64,000 nucleotides of DNA from Candidatus Villigracilis affinis (lineage in GTDB: Bacteria > Chloroflexota > Anaerolineae > Anaerolineales > Villigracilaceae), in the NCBI GenBank assembly GCA_016718275.1, contig JADKEA010000025.1, forward strand, positions 62,001 through 126,000, written 5' to 3'. Under the pieces are notes generated by a model that was not told where the DNA came from, made no database searches, and saw nothing but the letters and a program-made list of their open reading frames with translations. Below are positions 52,489 to 61,374 of this stretch, piece after piece (the first letter of the stretch is position 1; each line of letters opens with the position of its first letter). Both the position numbers and the translations under genes were made by a program.

Positions 52489-54579
52489 ATGCCCAGCTGG
52501 AATGGAAAAACTTTAGGCAAGGTACAAGTCGGTGAATTGATCGCCCGCGGGGGCATGGCGGAAGTATATCTTGGCGAGCACACCACGCTCAATCGAAAAG
52601 TGGCTGTCAAGATCATGCGCGATCACGTGGATTCGGATCCCGATAATCACGTGCGATTTGAACGCGAAGCACGCGTCGTGGCGGGACTTCGTCACCCGAA
52701 CATCATTCAAGTCTATGATTACGAATTGGTGGACGGCCAGCCCTGTCTCATTATGGAATTGGTGACAGGCGCCGCGTTGGGAAGTTATCTAAAAGCCCTG
52801 CACAAGCGCGGGGAAAAGATGCCTCTCGAAACCATCGCGCATATCCTTTCCAAACTGGCGTCCGCCATTGATTATGCCCACAATCAAAACATCATTCATC
52901 GGGATATTAAACCTGCCAACGTGCTTTTGCGTTCGGCAAGTGAAGGCATCGATCTTAACAAGCCTTTACCAGCGGATGTAGAACCGATCCTCACTGACTT
53001 TGGGCTGGTCCGCCTTCTAGATTCATCCATCCAAACCTCAACAGGGACCGTCTCCGGAACCCCTGCCTATATGAGTCCCGAGCAGGCGCGCGGCGAAAAA
53101 GTGGATTCAAAAACAGACATCTACTCGTTCGGCGTGATGTTGTATGAAATGCTGGCGGGTGTGGTTCCCTTTGATGCCGAATCATCTTTCGGCATCCTGA
53201 TGAAACACCTGAACGACCCGCCCCCACCCATCTTCGGCATCTCATCCGATTTGCAGGCCATCATCAACCGCGCGCTTTCAAAAGACCCTGAGCTTCGCTA
53301 CAACTCTGCAAAAGAACTGGCCGATGAATTCATTCAGGTATTCAACGGGCAAACCGTTTCAGCAGATACCGCACGCATCGCGAAGATCCCGCAAAGACCC
53401 GCCGCTCCTGCAAAAAAGGAAGCACGCACATTTCCCCTGGCATGGGCTGGGATTGCGATAGGTGTGGTTGCCATTGCGGTACTTGGATTTGTCTTCTTCA
53501 GGCCGCAGGCTTTACAAGCTGAGCCGACCGTGGAAGCAGCAACACAACCTCCCCCAACACCATCCCCGGATCCAAACGAAATACTGGGACGAGTGGTGTT
53601 CACCGATCAAAACGGCCTGATGGATAAGGCCGCACTCACCTTTGATGACCTTCCCATTCCCGAAGCTGGCACGCATTACGATGTCTGGTTTCTTGGGCAA
53701 GGCGGAGAATTCATCCGCAAGGCGGGTTCCATAGATAGAGACGGTCTTGCCCAGGGACAATTGGTTTACACCAACTCCGACCAGGAAAATGTCCTGTCGT
53801 TGTTCGACCAGATCGAGATTACAGTGGAAGTGGATAACGACCCGAATCCAGATGTGTCCTCTGGAAATGTCGTTGCATCGTCGGTATTTCCTCCCATGAG
53901 TTTGATCCATGTGCGGCATGTGGTGGTTTTCTTCGCTACTGCACCCGATGGGATCGCGCTAATTCAAGGGTTGTGGGGCTCCACTGACAGCCTTGATACA
54001 GCCACCACCGAATTGGAAGAAGCCTTCAAGGCAGGCGACGAACCCCTGACCCGCAAAAAACTCGAAGAGATCGTCAACCTGACTGTTGGCAATGCCAACA
54101 TAGCCCAATACAAAGACTGGGACGGGGACGGTACGGTAAGCGATCCCAGCGATAGATTTGGTTTGTTGCAAAACGGCGACCCGGGCTACACCGATCAAGG
54201 TTATATTGCCCAGGCCATGTCGCATGCGCAGTTTGCCGCCCGTGCGGCAGATGCGACCATCAATATCAAGACACAAAGCGCGAATGTCGTCACCTGCCTG
54301 CAAAACATGCAGGGTTGGACCGAACAAGTGCTTGAAAAAGCGTTACGCTTACAAGAGATGCCCTTCGGGCCAGAAATGGAACCCCTCATCACCGAGATAT
54401 TGACGCTTTCAGGTCAGATCGTCTCCGGAGTCGATTCGAACAACAATCAACTGATCGAGCCGATCATCGGTGAAGGTGGAGCGACAACGGCTTATGAATA
54501 TGCATATTACATGGCAGAAATGCCGCTGCTCCTCGGCTCACATCGCGTCCCTCAACCTGCCCCAACCCCAACACCATAA
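52489..54579 (+). CDS. transmembrane Ser/Thr protein kinase 2
   Basis: 696 residues with the same plan as the kinase at 45518. The kinase domain (about 12-275) has GGMAEVYLG, AVKIM, HRDIKPAN, TDFGLV and SPEQARG. The span at about 314-336 is flanked by Lys/Arg and a Pro/Thr-rich stretch. The ectodomain repeats the anti-sigma-K-like sandwich (YDVWFLGQGGEFI) and the helical part with DWDGDGTVSDPSD (about 543) and DSNNNQLIEP (about 648), ending TTAYEYAYYMAEMP. The two kinases clearly arose by duplication. It is transcribed divergently from cinA. Targets are unknown; the nearby STAS/HATPase/SpoIIE switch is a possible but unproven one. Confidence 0.9.
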   Translation: MPSWNGKTLGKVQVGELIARGGMAEVYLGEHTTLNRKVAVKIMRDHVDSDPDNHVRFEREARVVAGLRHPNIIQVYDYELVDGQPCLIMELVTGAALGSYLKALHKRGEKMPLETIAHILSKLASAIDYAHNQNIIHRDIKPANVLLRSASEGIDLNKPLPADVEPILTDFGLVRLLDSSIQTSTGTVSGTPAYMSPEQARGEKVDSKTDIYSFGVMLYEMLAGVVPFDAESSFGILMKHLNDPPPPIFGISSDLQAIINRALSKDPELRYNSAKELADEFIQVFNGQTVSADTARIAKIPQRPAAPAKKEARTFPLAWAGIAIGVVAIAVLGFVFFRPQALQAEPTVEAATQPPPTPSPDPNEILGRVVFTDQNGLMDKAALTFDDLPIPEAGTHYDVWFLGQGGEFIRKAGSIDRDGLAQGQLVYTNSDQENVLSLFDQIEITVEVDNDPNPDVSSGNVVASSVFPPMSLIHVRHVVVFFATAPDGIALIQGLWGSTDSLDTATTELEEAFKAGDEPLTRKKLEEIVNLTVGNANIAQYKDWDGDGTVSDPSDRFGLLQNGDPGYTDQGYIAQAMSHAQFAARAADATINIKTQSANVVTCLQNMQGWTEQVLEKALRLQEMPFGPEMEPLITEILTLSGQIVSGVDSNNNQLIEPIIGEGGATTAYEYAYYMAEMPLLLGSHRVPQPAPTPTP

Positions 54580-54602
54580 AATCAGATAAAAAAATAAAAG
54601 CG

Positions 54603-54642
54603 ATCGTCTCCCAAATCCTTCGCGGGTTGGGAGACGATTTTT
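54603..54642. terminator. intrinsic terminator after kinase 2
   Basis: 12-bp stem ATCGTCTCCCAA/TTGGGAGACGAT (54603-54614 with 54627-54638) and T5. It may also serve the convergent Yip1 gene. Confidence 0.85.
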
Positions 54643-54662
54643 ATTCTGCGCTGCTGTATGAC

Positions 54663-55391
54663 TTACGGAGCCATTTGCAGGCTTTGGTTAATGCCACTGA
54701 ACACATTCCCAATCATGGGTCCCAACAACATGAGCGTTACAACCACAAGACAACCACACACAAAAGCGATCACGAATCCGGGTAGAAGCACGGAACCAGC
54801 CGCCGCACCCCAGCCAAAACGATTCACCGCCTTGACCGCTGTGATCTGCAAATAGATGACGTATATGCTGAGACCAAAGCTTATCAAGCCGGTACAAATA
54901 TTGAGATAAGGGACCACGTTAAGCGGCACCAGGAACATGGAAACCAGGGAAAACGGAACGGAGATCGCGGCAACTGCATAGACCAGCTTGTCATATGTAC
55001 CCGTTCCACCAAAGAGTTTCGCGATCCATTGCACAATGGCAATCCCCAAGGCAAAAAACAAAACCGAAATTCCACCCGCGATCGGAGATGCGCAAATCGT
55101 GGCAAATATCGATACGCCAACCGATGAGCCTGCTCCCTCAACACCAAGCTGGCTACTCACTCCTGCCGCAACCAGAATGGCTTGAATCAGCCCAGTGACG
55201 ATGGTGGATAAGGTCCCAACAAGGAATATCCAGATATAGGCGGTCTTTGGCTGGGCATCGGGGTGTTCGGTAATATCAATAAAGGTTTGCTCATTGGGTT
55301 TTGTAACGGCTTTCATCCAAACACGGAACCAGCCCGCAAGTCCCGGCGCGGTGGATGGAGGAACAATCGGCGTATTACTGAATTCACTCAT
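54663..55391 (-). CDS. Yip1-family membrane protein
   Basis: 242 residues from the ATG at 55391, preceded by GGAGAA; the longer frame starts with TTG inside the AT-rich spacer. After a Pro-rich cytoplasmic start and an F-R-V-W-M-K-A-V-T-K-P-N-E-Q-T-F segment, five or six membrane helices follow (about 50-240). The spacing and the D-K-L-V-Y-A-V-A-A-I-S-V-P motif match bacterial Yip1/DUF1282-type proteins. Function in bacteria is unknown. It is divergent from uvrC. Confidence 0.75.
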   Translation of the reverse strand: MSEFSNTPIVPPSTAPGLAGWFRVWMKAVTKPNEQTFIDITEHPDAQPKTAYIWIFLVGTLSTIVTGLIQAILVAAGVSSQLGVEGAGSSVGVSIFATICASPIAGGISVLFFALGIAIVQWIAKLFGGTGTYDKLVYAVAAISVPFSLVSMFLVPLNVVPYLNICTGLISFGLSIYVIYLQITAVKAVNRFGWGAAAGSVLLPGFVIAFVCGCLVVVTLMLLGPMIGNVFSGINQSLQMAP

Positions 55392-55521
55392 AGCATATTC
55401 TCCTTTTTTGTTGGTCTGAATCAATTGTAAGTTCAAAAAAATAAAAGTCAAGCAAAAATTCAATAACAGCAATTATTGAATTCGGTATTGCCATTAAAGG
55501 ATGCGCGATTATTTTCTACTT

Positions 55522-55527
55522 TATAAT
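55522..55527 (+). promoter_or_regulatory. -10 box of uvrC, leaderless
   Basis: TATAAT 8 nt before the uvrC ATG, with no ribosome-binding site between. A start site within two bases of the ATG is expected. Confidence 0.55.
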
Positions 55528-55535
55528 AGCCGCCA

Positions 55536-57413
55536 ATGGAAATTTCGGAGAAACTTCAAGGCATTCTTGCCACGCTCCCATCGAAGCCGGGTTGCTATAT
55601 TTATCGCAACGTCGAGGGGAAAATCATCTATGTCGGCAAAGCCATCAGCCTGAAAAATCGGGTGCGATCCTATTTCCACGCGGATTCAAGCCATGACTCG
55701 AAGACCCGCCGTCTTGTACGCGACATTGTGGATATTGAGTGGATCGTCGTCGGATCGGAGCTTGAGGCGCTGATCCTTGAGATGAACCTCATCAAAAAGC
55801 ACCGCCCCAAATACAACATCCGCCTCAAGGACGACAAGCGTTACCCGTATATCAAAGTCCACTGGAACGAGCCGTTTCCCAAAGTGACCGTCACCCGCAA
55901 CATGGACGAAGACGGCTCGCGATATTTTGGTCCGTACACCTCGGCATGGGCGGTCTACCAAACACTGGATGTGCTGCGCAAGATCTTCCCGTATTTGACC
56001 TGTGACCGCGAGATCACCGGGCTCGACAAACGCGCGTGTCTTTACTTTGACATCAAGCTGTGCATTGCCCCCTGTATCGGAGCGGCCACCCAGGAAGGGT
56101 ACCGCCAAATGATCTCAGACCTGATGGATTTCCTCAGCGGGCATAGTGAAGAGATCGTCAAACGAATTGAGAACGAAATGCAAAAAGCCTCCGAGGAAAT
56201 GCGCTTTGAAAAAGCCGCCGCCCTGCGCGACCAGTTGAAGGCCATCAGTTCCATTATCGAAAGACAGAAGATCGTCTTTGCCTCCGATTACAAAGACTCG
56301 GATGTGCTCGCGATGGCCCGCTCAGACGGCGAAGCCTGCGTGCAGATCTTCTTCATCCGCGGTGGAAAGTTGATCGGGCGTGAATACTTCATTCTTGAAG
56401 GCACGGAAGATACAAACAACCAGGAAGTGATGACGGAATTCGTCAAACAGTTCTATACCGAAGCCGCCAATATTCCCGAACAGGTGATGATCCCCGAAGA
56501 AATTCAGGTGGAGGAAGCGAAGATCATCGGTCAATGGCTCAGATCAAAGCGCGGCGGCAAAAAAGTGGAATTGTTCGTTCCAAAAGATGGTCAGCCGCAT
56601 GAGCTGGTTCAAATGGCCGCGGAGAACGCATCTGAAACTCTGCAAGCTCTGCGCGCCCAATGGCAGGCCGATGCCCACAAACAGGAACAGGCACTCGGTG
56701 AGTTGCAGACCGCGTTGAAATTATCGGCACCACCCAATCGAATTGAGTGTTACGATGTAAGTCACACACAGGGCGTGGCGACTGTCGGCGCGATGATCGT
56801 TTTCGAGCAGGGAGTACCTGCCAAGAATCTGTATCGCAAATTCAACATCGACAGCACCAGCATCGGCGCACCCGATGACTTTGCCTCGATGGAGGAAATG
56901 CTCACCCGTAGATTCAAACGGTGGCTATCCAGTCAGGAAACAGAAGCAGGCCCGGGGTCGAAAAAAGATGCGTCGTTCTCCTTCCTGCCTGACTTGATCA
57001 TCATCGATGGCGGCAAGGGGCAGTTGGGTCGCGTGGTGAAAGTCCTTGAGCAATTTGAATTGCTCGACAAGGTTCCCGTGGTGGGGCTGGCAAAGCAGGA
57101 GGAGGAGATCTTCTTCCCGCATAACAGCAAGCCGCTGTTGCTGCCACGTCATTCGCAGGGACTGTACCTTGTGCAGCGCATCCGCGATGAGGCCCACCGT
57201 TATGGGATCACAGCCCACCGCGCAAGAAGATCGAAACAGGGACTGGCCTCGCAGTTGGATTCCATCCCCGGCATTGGGCCCGCCCGCAGAAAAGCACTCT
57301 TGAAACATTTCGGTTCTATGGATAAGATTAAGGAAGCAAGTGTTACCGATTTGGCCGCTGTAAAAGGCATGAATGAGACAGCGGCAGAAAGCATTAAGGC
57401 GCACCTGGAATGA
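55536..57413 (+). CDS. uvrC: excinuclease ABC subunit C
   Basis: 625 residues, standard. UvrC makes both incisions in nucleotide-excision repair after UvrAB marks the lesion. The N-terminal GIY-YIG nuclease is intact (KPGCYIYRN, GKIIYVGKA, LKNRVRSYF), followed by a Cys-containing region (RACLYFDIKLCIAPC), a UVR motif for UvrB binding (about 205-240), the RNase H-like C-terminal nuclease (ECYDVSHTQG, PDLIIIDGGKGQLG) and a helix-hairpin-helix end (IPGIGPARRKALLKHFGS). The stop overlaps the start of the response-regulator gene by 4 bp, so the pair is co-transcribed. Confidence 0.95.
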   Translation: MEISEKLQGILATLPSKPGCYIYRNVEGKIIYVGKAISLKNRVRSYFHADSSHDSKTRRLVRDIVDIEWIVVGSELEALILEMNLIKKHRPKYNIRLKDDKRYPYIKVHWNEPFPKVTVTRNMDEDGSRYFGPYTSAWAVYQTLDVLRKIFPYLTCDREITGLDKRACLYFDIKLCIAPCIGAATQEGYRQMISDLMDFLSGHSEEIVKRIENEMQKASEEMRFEKAAALRDQLKAISSIIERQKIVFASDYKDSDVLAMARSDGEACVQIFFIRGGKLIGREYFILEGTEDTNNQEVMTEFVKQFYTEAANIPEQVMIPEEIQVEEAKIIGQWLRSKRGGKKVELFVPKDGQPHELVQMAAENASETLQALRAQWQADAHKQEQALGELQTALKLSAPPNRIECYDVSHTQGVATVGAMIVFEQGVPAKNLYRKFNIDSTSIGAPDDFASMEEMLTRRFKRWLSSQETEAGPGSKKDASFSFLPDLIIIDGGKGQLGRVVKVLEQFELLDKVPVVGLAKQEEEIFFPHNSKPLLLPRHSQGLYLVQRIRDEAHRYGITAHRARRSKQGLASQLDSIPGIGPARRKALLKHFGSMDKIKEASVTDLAAVKGMNETAAESIKAHLE

Positions 57414-57790
57414 AACAAGTATGGATCGTAGATGACGATGAAGAGATGGGGCACGCGATCAGTTTGATGCTCAAACTGCTGGATTGCGAAACCAAACATT
57501 TCATTAATCCGCGCCCCGCCGCGCAGGCCCTGCTTGCGGGCGGACGACCCGACATGATCGTCCTTGATATCAACATGCCCGAGGTGAGCGGATTGGATAT
57601 GCTGGAATTTCTGCGCCGCCGCAAGGAATGGAAAGACCTGCCCGTCATCATGCTCTCTTCGGAAGCCGCCGATGTGATGGTGGACAAAGCTCTCGAAATG
57701 GGCGCAGATGGCTATGTAATGAAACCTGTTACAATTGATGAACTTGAAAAGGTAATGTCACAAGCCTTTTACAAACATATAATGAAGTGA
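57410..57790 (+). CDS. single-domain response regulator
   Basis: 126 residues: only a CheY-like receiver. It has the acidic pocket VDDDEE, the phospho-acceptor Asp in VLDINMPEVSG (about residue 53), a Ser in place of the usual Thr in MLSSEAAD and the Lys of YVMKPV. No output domain. It must act by protein contact or as a phosphorelay step; no histidine kinase is adjacent. Translationally coupled to uvrC through an ATGA overlap, a pairing I cannot explain. Confidence 0.9.
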   Translation: MKQVWIVDDDEEMGHAISLMLKLLDCETKHFINPRPAAQALLAGGRPDMIVLDINMPEVSGLDMLEFLRRRKEWKDLPVIMLSSEAADVMVDKALEMGADGYVMKPVTIDELEKVMSQAFYKHIMK

Positions 57791-57799
57791 GTTAATAAG

Positions 57800-57940
57800 A
57801 TGGCTGGAAAAACCTCTAAAAAACAAACAAAAACCGTGGAAAAAGGGAATTCAAACCAGAAAGCGGCCCAGATTCTGTTCGCTGTATTTGCCATTATCCT
57901 GATCCTTTCGATGGTGCTCTCAGCAGTCGCGAATTATTAG
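57800..57940 (+). CDS. 46-aa single-span membrane protein
   Basis: Starts MAGKTSKKQTKTVEKG, a Lys-rich soluble part of about 24 residues, then one membrane span (QILFAVFAIILILSMVLSAV) and ends ANY. The composition and its position 9 bp after the response-regulator stop suggest a real small protein, probably co-transcribed with uvrC and the regulator. No clear ribosome-binding site. Its orientation would put the basic N-terminus in the cytoplasm. Function unknown. Confidence 0.65.
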   Translation: MAGKTSKKQTKTVEKGNSNQKAAQILFAVFAIILILSMVLSAVANY

Positions 57941-57971
57941 GTACGTTCACGGTTGGTATCATTTCGCCTGT

Positions 57972-57993
57972 GCGGCACTGCTTTGCGTGCCGC
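57972..57993 (+). terminator. intrinsic terminator of the uvrC transcript
   Basis: 7-bp stem GCGGCAC/GTGCCGC with an 8-nt loop, then GCTTTATTT. Between the small membrane protein and prfA. Confidence 0.75.
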
Positions 57994-58074
57994 GCTTTAT
58001 TTCGCACATTTTTAAATAACGGACCCTGGAAGTAAACTTTTAGTATCTCACACAGAAACAAAACTGGATAAGCC

Positions 58075-59151
58075 ATGCTCGATAAACTACAAGCCATTGA
58101 AGAACGATACGAACAACTCGGAAGCGAACTGCTCGAAGTGGGCAGCGATTATCAACGCGCCGGAGAGATCAACAAGGAGCGTGTTGACCTTGAACCGATC
58201 TACTTGAAAGTGCGCGAATACCGTCAGGCGCTGAAAAGCCTTGAAGAGGCCAAATCCATTATCATTTCTGAAAACGATTCGGAATTGATCGCCCTCGCCA
58301 AGGCAGATGTGGATGACCTCGAACCAAAGATCGAAGCACTCGAAAAAGAGATCAAAGGCATGCTTGTGCCCAAAGATCCGCGCGATGACAGGAACGTCAT
58401 TTTTGAAATCCGCGCGGGCGCAGGCGGTGACGAAGCCGCCATTTTTGCCGCAGACCTGTTCCGCATGTACACCCGTTATGTGGATGGCAAACGCTGGAAG
58501 GTTGAACTCATGTCTGAAAGCGCCATCGGCGTTGGCGGTTATAAGGAAGTCATCTTTGAAGTCAAAGGCAAGGGCGCGTACTCAAAACTGAAATACGAAT
58601 CGGGCGTGCATCGCGTGCAACGTGTGCCTGCCACTGAATCACAGGGACGCATTCACACCTCCACCGCCACCGTCACCGTGCTGGCCGAAGTGGATGATGT
58701 GGAAGTGGACATCCCCGAAACCGACATCGAGATCGAAGTCTATCGTTCCTCGGGTGCAGGCGGACAAAACGTGCAAAAGAACTCCACGGCAGTGCGTCTG
58801 TATCACAAACCCACAGGCATGATCGTCACTTGTCAGGACGAACGCTCGCAATTGCAAAATAAACTCCGCGCCCTCAGCATTCTGCGCGCGCGCTTGTACG
58901 AGATCGAAGAACAAAAACGCCGTGCCGAACTCGAAGCAGACCGCCGCTCACAAGTCGGCTCGGGTGACCGCTCGGAGAAGATCCGCACATACAATTATCC
59001 GCAAAGCCGCGTGACAGATCACCGCGTTGGATATTCAAGCTACAATCTTTCGGCGGTGATGGATGGGTCCATCGACCAATTCATAGACGAGCTTTCAACT
59101 CGCGATGAGTCGGAACGTCTTGCCGCTACGGGCGTGGATGACGACGAATAA
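58075..59151 (+). CDS. prfA: peptide chain release factor 1
   Basis: 358 residues. RF1 reads UAA and UAG on the ribosome and triggers peptide release. The N-terminal helical domain is followed by the codon-recognition loop [14 protein letters not shown] (P-x-T class, so RF1 rather than RF2) and the catalytic [15 protein letters not shown] with the universal GGQ. The C-terminal [21 protein letters not shown] is standard. The next gene, prmC, methylates the Gln of GGQ, the usual pairing. Confidence 0.95.
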   Translation: MLDKLQAIEERYEQLGSELLEVGSDYQRAGEINKERVDLEPIYLKVREYRQALKSLEEAKSIIISENDSELIALAKADVDDLEPKIEALEKEIKGMLVPKDPRDDRNVIFEIRAGAGGDEAAIFAADLFRMYTRYVDGKRWKVELMSESAIGVGGYKEVIFEVKGKGAYSKLKYESGVHRVQRVPATESQGRIHTSTATVTVLAEVDDVEVDIPETDIEIEVYRSSGAGGQNVQKNSTAVRLYHKPTGMIVTCQDERSQLQNKLRALSILRARLYEIEEQKRRAELEADRRSQVGSGDRSEKIRTYNYPQSRVTDHRVGYSSYNLSAVMDGSIDQFIDELSTRDESERLAATGVDDDE

Positions 59152-59154
59152 TCA

Positions 59155-59184
59155 AATGTGGCGGCTGCTGAGTCGCCACATTTT
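59155..59184 (+). terminator. hairpin between prfA and prmC
   Basis: 9-bp stem AATGTGGCG/CGCCACATT with T4. It could act as a partial terminator that lowers prmC relative to prfA. Confidence 0.6.
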
Positions 59185-59199
59185 CTTTGGTAACAACAA

Positions 59200-60051
59200 A
59201 TGAACGCGGGAGAATACCTAAAAAAGCACAAGGACATTCTGGAAGATCTTGACGCGCAGATTCTCCTTGCGCACGTCATGGGACATTCGCGAACATGGCT
59301 GCTCACCCACCCGGAAGCGCTTCTCACTCCGCCCCAGCTTGATGAAGCGGAAAAAGCATTTACCCAACTCCAGGCAGGGACTCCCCTTCCGTACATCATC
59401 GGCCACTGGGAATTTTTCGGCCTCGACCTCGATATCACAAAAGACGTTCTGATTCCGCGCCCCGAAACCGAACTGCTCGTGGAAAAAGCCATCACCTGGC
59501 TCAAAGCCTCCCCGGAGCGCAGAACTGTCGCCGATATCGGCACAGGCTCAGGTGCGATCGCCACGGCACTTGCCATGCACATGCCAGATGCGAACATCAC
59601 CGCCACCGATATCTCATTTGCCGCGCTTAAAGTGGCAAAACACAACGCCCGCAAATTCCACGTGCATCATCGCATCAACTTTCTGCAATGTGACCTGCTC
59701 CCCCAGCACGTGGACCCTTTGCCCACCGACAGTCACTTCGATCTCATCTGCGCCAACCTGCCGTACATTCCAACCGAAACCTTGCAGCAACTTCCCATCT
59801 TTGGCCGCGAACCCACCCTCGCCCTCGATGGCGGCGCAGACGGGCTTGATGTCTATCGCCGTCTCTTCGAGATCGCACCAGACTGGCTCGCCCCTGGCGG
59901 AATGATGTTGTTCGAAATAGAAGCCACACTCGGAGTGCGAGCCCTGAGCCTGGCATTTGACCACTTCTCGAATGCCAGTATCCACCTGCATCAGGACCTC
60001 GCGGGAAACGACCGCCTGCTGGAAATCATCCCTGCTTCCGAGTCGTATTAA
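59200..60051 (+). CDS. prmC: peptide chain release factor N5-glutamine methyltransferase
   Basis: 283 residues. It transfers a methyl group from S-adenosylmethionine to the Gln of GGQ in release factors. The N-terminal helical domain (residues 1-80) binds the factor; the Rossmann domain has VADIGTGSGAIATALA, TATDIS and the catalytic NLPYIP (an N-x-P-Y variant with Leu where Pro is usual). PRPETELLVEKA precedes the SAM site, as in the family. It lies 48 bp behind prfA. Confidence 0.93.
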   Translation: MNAGEYLKKHKDILEDLDAQILLAHVMGHSRTWLLTHPEALLTPPQLDEAEKAFTQLQAGTPLPYIIGHWEFFGLDLDITKDVLIPRPETELLVEKAITWLKASPERRTVADIGTGSGAIATALAMHMPDANITATDISFAALKVAKHNARKFHVHHRINFLQCDLLPQHVDPLPTDSHFDLICANLPYIPTETLQQLPIFGREPTLALDGGADGLDVYRRLFEIAPDWLAPGGMMLFEIEATLGVRALSLAFDHFSNASIHLHQDLAGNDRLLEIIPASESY

Positions 60052-60219
60052 TCCCAGGTTGCCACCAGCCTAAAACCATGCGATACTGGGCGCAGTGTTC
60101 TGCGCCATCCACTATCGCTTTCTTTATAAATTGCCAAGCTTTTGGGAAATTGCAATCAAAAACCAAGACTTAAGTTTGGTAAATTATGCGATACTCTGTA
60201 AATCAACAACAAACTTTCT

Positions 60220-61374
60220 ATGAATCGTTACAATGGATTAGCTCTCAAATTAAACAGCCTCTACTATCAGGTCACAGATACTGAAGCAGCAGAGCCAGGC
60301 GACCAACGGCGCGGCCGTCTTATGGCAATGTATCTGACACTGATCGCCATCATTCTTGTCCACGTCACAGTTTCCAATGTTGCATATCGAATCCTCGGCG
60401 CAGGCGCTGAATATGACATCTATATCATTCAGGATGTCATTGTCCTAGCCCTGCTATTTGTCCTCTGGAATCTCAATCGCAGGGGCTATACCAAACTAAC
60501 CGCGCATGCCTGCATCAACCTGTCAATTTTTGGGGCTGTCCTCCTATACACCCCCAAGGATCTTGAATTCACAATGGTGATCCTGGCCCTGCCCATCATC
60601 ACATCCAGTTTCGTCATACACCCGGTCGCATCCTTCTTTTACGCGTTGCTCGTCACGGCGGGCTATACCTTTTCAAGCTATTATTACGACTACCTCGTCA
60701 ATTACAACTTCACAGGCGTCCTCGCCCTGTTTGCCATCGCCTTCTTCACCTTTTTTACCGCCTGGCAGTTGAATCACACACTGCAAAAAAATCAATTCCT
60801 GCTCAAAGACCTGCAATCTTCCTATGAAACCACCCTCGATAGCTGGTCACGCGCACTGGACCTGCGTGACAAGGAAACGGAAGGTCACACACAGCGCGTC
60901 ACAAAACTTACCTGCAAGATCGCAAAAGCCATGAAACTACCCGAAGAGGAAATCCTCTATATTCGGCGGGGATCGCTTTTGCATGACATCGGAAAACTTG
61001 GCGTCCCTGACGACATCTTGCATAAAGACGGCCCGCTGACGGAAGAGGAATGGCAGATCATGCACCAGCATCCCCAATTTGCCTACAACCTGCTGTATCC
61101 GATCGAATATCTCCGCACCGCCATGGATATCCCCTACTGCCATCACGAAAGATGGGACGGTACAGGGTATCCACGCGGCTTGAAAGAAACCGATATTCCC
61201 CTTTCCGCCCGAATCTTTGCCGTAGCTGACGTCTACGATGCACTCACCTCAGACCGCCCCTATCGCAAAGCCTGGTCAAAGGAAAAGGCCCTCGAGTACC
61301 TTCAAAAAGAGACGGGCACACACTTCGACCCGAACATCGTCGAAATCTTCACACGTGAAATTCAACGCCTCTAA
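60220..61374 (+). CDS. membrane-bound HD-GYP phosphodiesterase
   Basis: 384 residues. Six or so membrane helices (about 35-190) form a sensor region, followed by a short coiled linker (LKDLQSSYETTLDSWSRAL) and a complete HD-GYP domain: ALDLRDKETEGHTQRV, LLHDIGKLGVPD, HHERWDGTGYPRGL, AVADVYDALTSDRPYR. Such domains hydrolyse cyclic di-GMP to GMP. The metal His/Asp residues and the GYP motif are intact. The stop overlaps the start of tsaC by one base, so the two are co-transcribed. Upstream 60052-60219 holds a small GGCGCAG/CTGCGCC hairpin and no gene. Confidence 0.92.
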   Translation: MNRYNGLALKLNSLYYQVTDTEAAEPGDQRRGRLMAMYLTLIAIILVHVTVSNVAYRILGAGAEYDIYIIQDVIVLALLFVLWNLNRRGYTKLTAHACINLSIFGAVLLYTPKDLEFTMVILALPIITSSFVIHPVASFFYALLVTAGYTFSSYYYDYLVNYNFTGVLALFAIAFFTFFTAWQLNHTLQKNQFLLKDLQSSYETTLDSWSRALDLRDKETEGHTQRVTKLTCKIAKAMKLPEEEILYIRRGSLLHDIGKLGVPDDILHKDGPLTEEEWQIMHQHPQFAYNLLYPIEYLRTAMDIPYCHHERWDGTGYPRGLKETDIPLSARIFAVADVYDALTSDRPYRKAWSKEKALEYLQKETGTHFDPNIVEIFTREIQRL

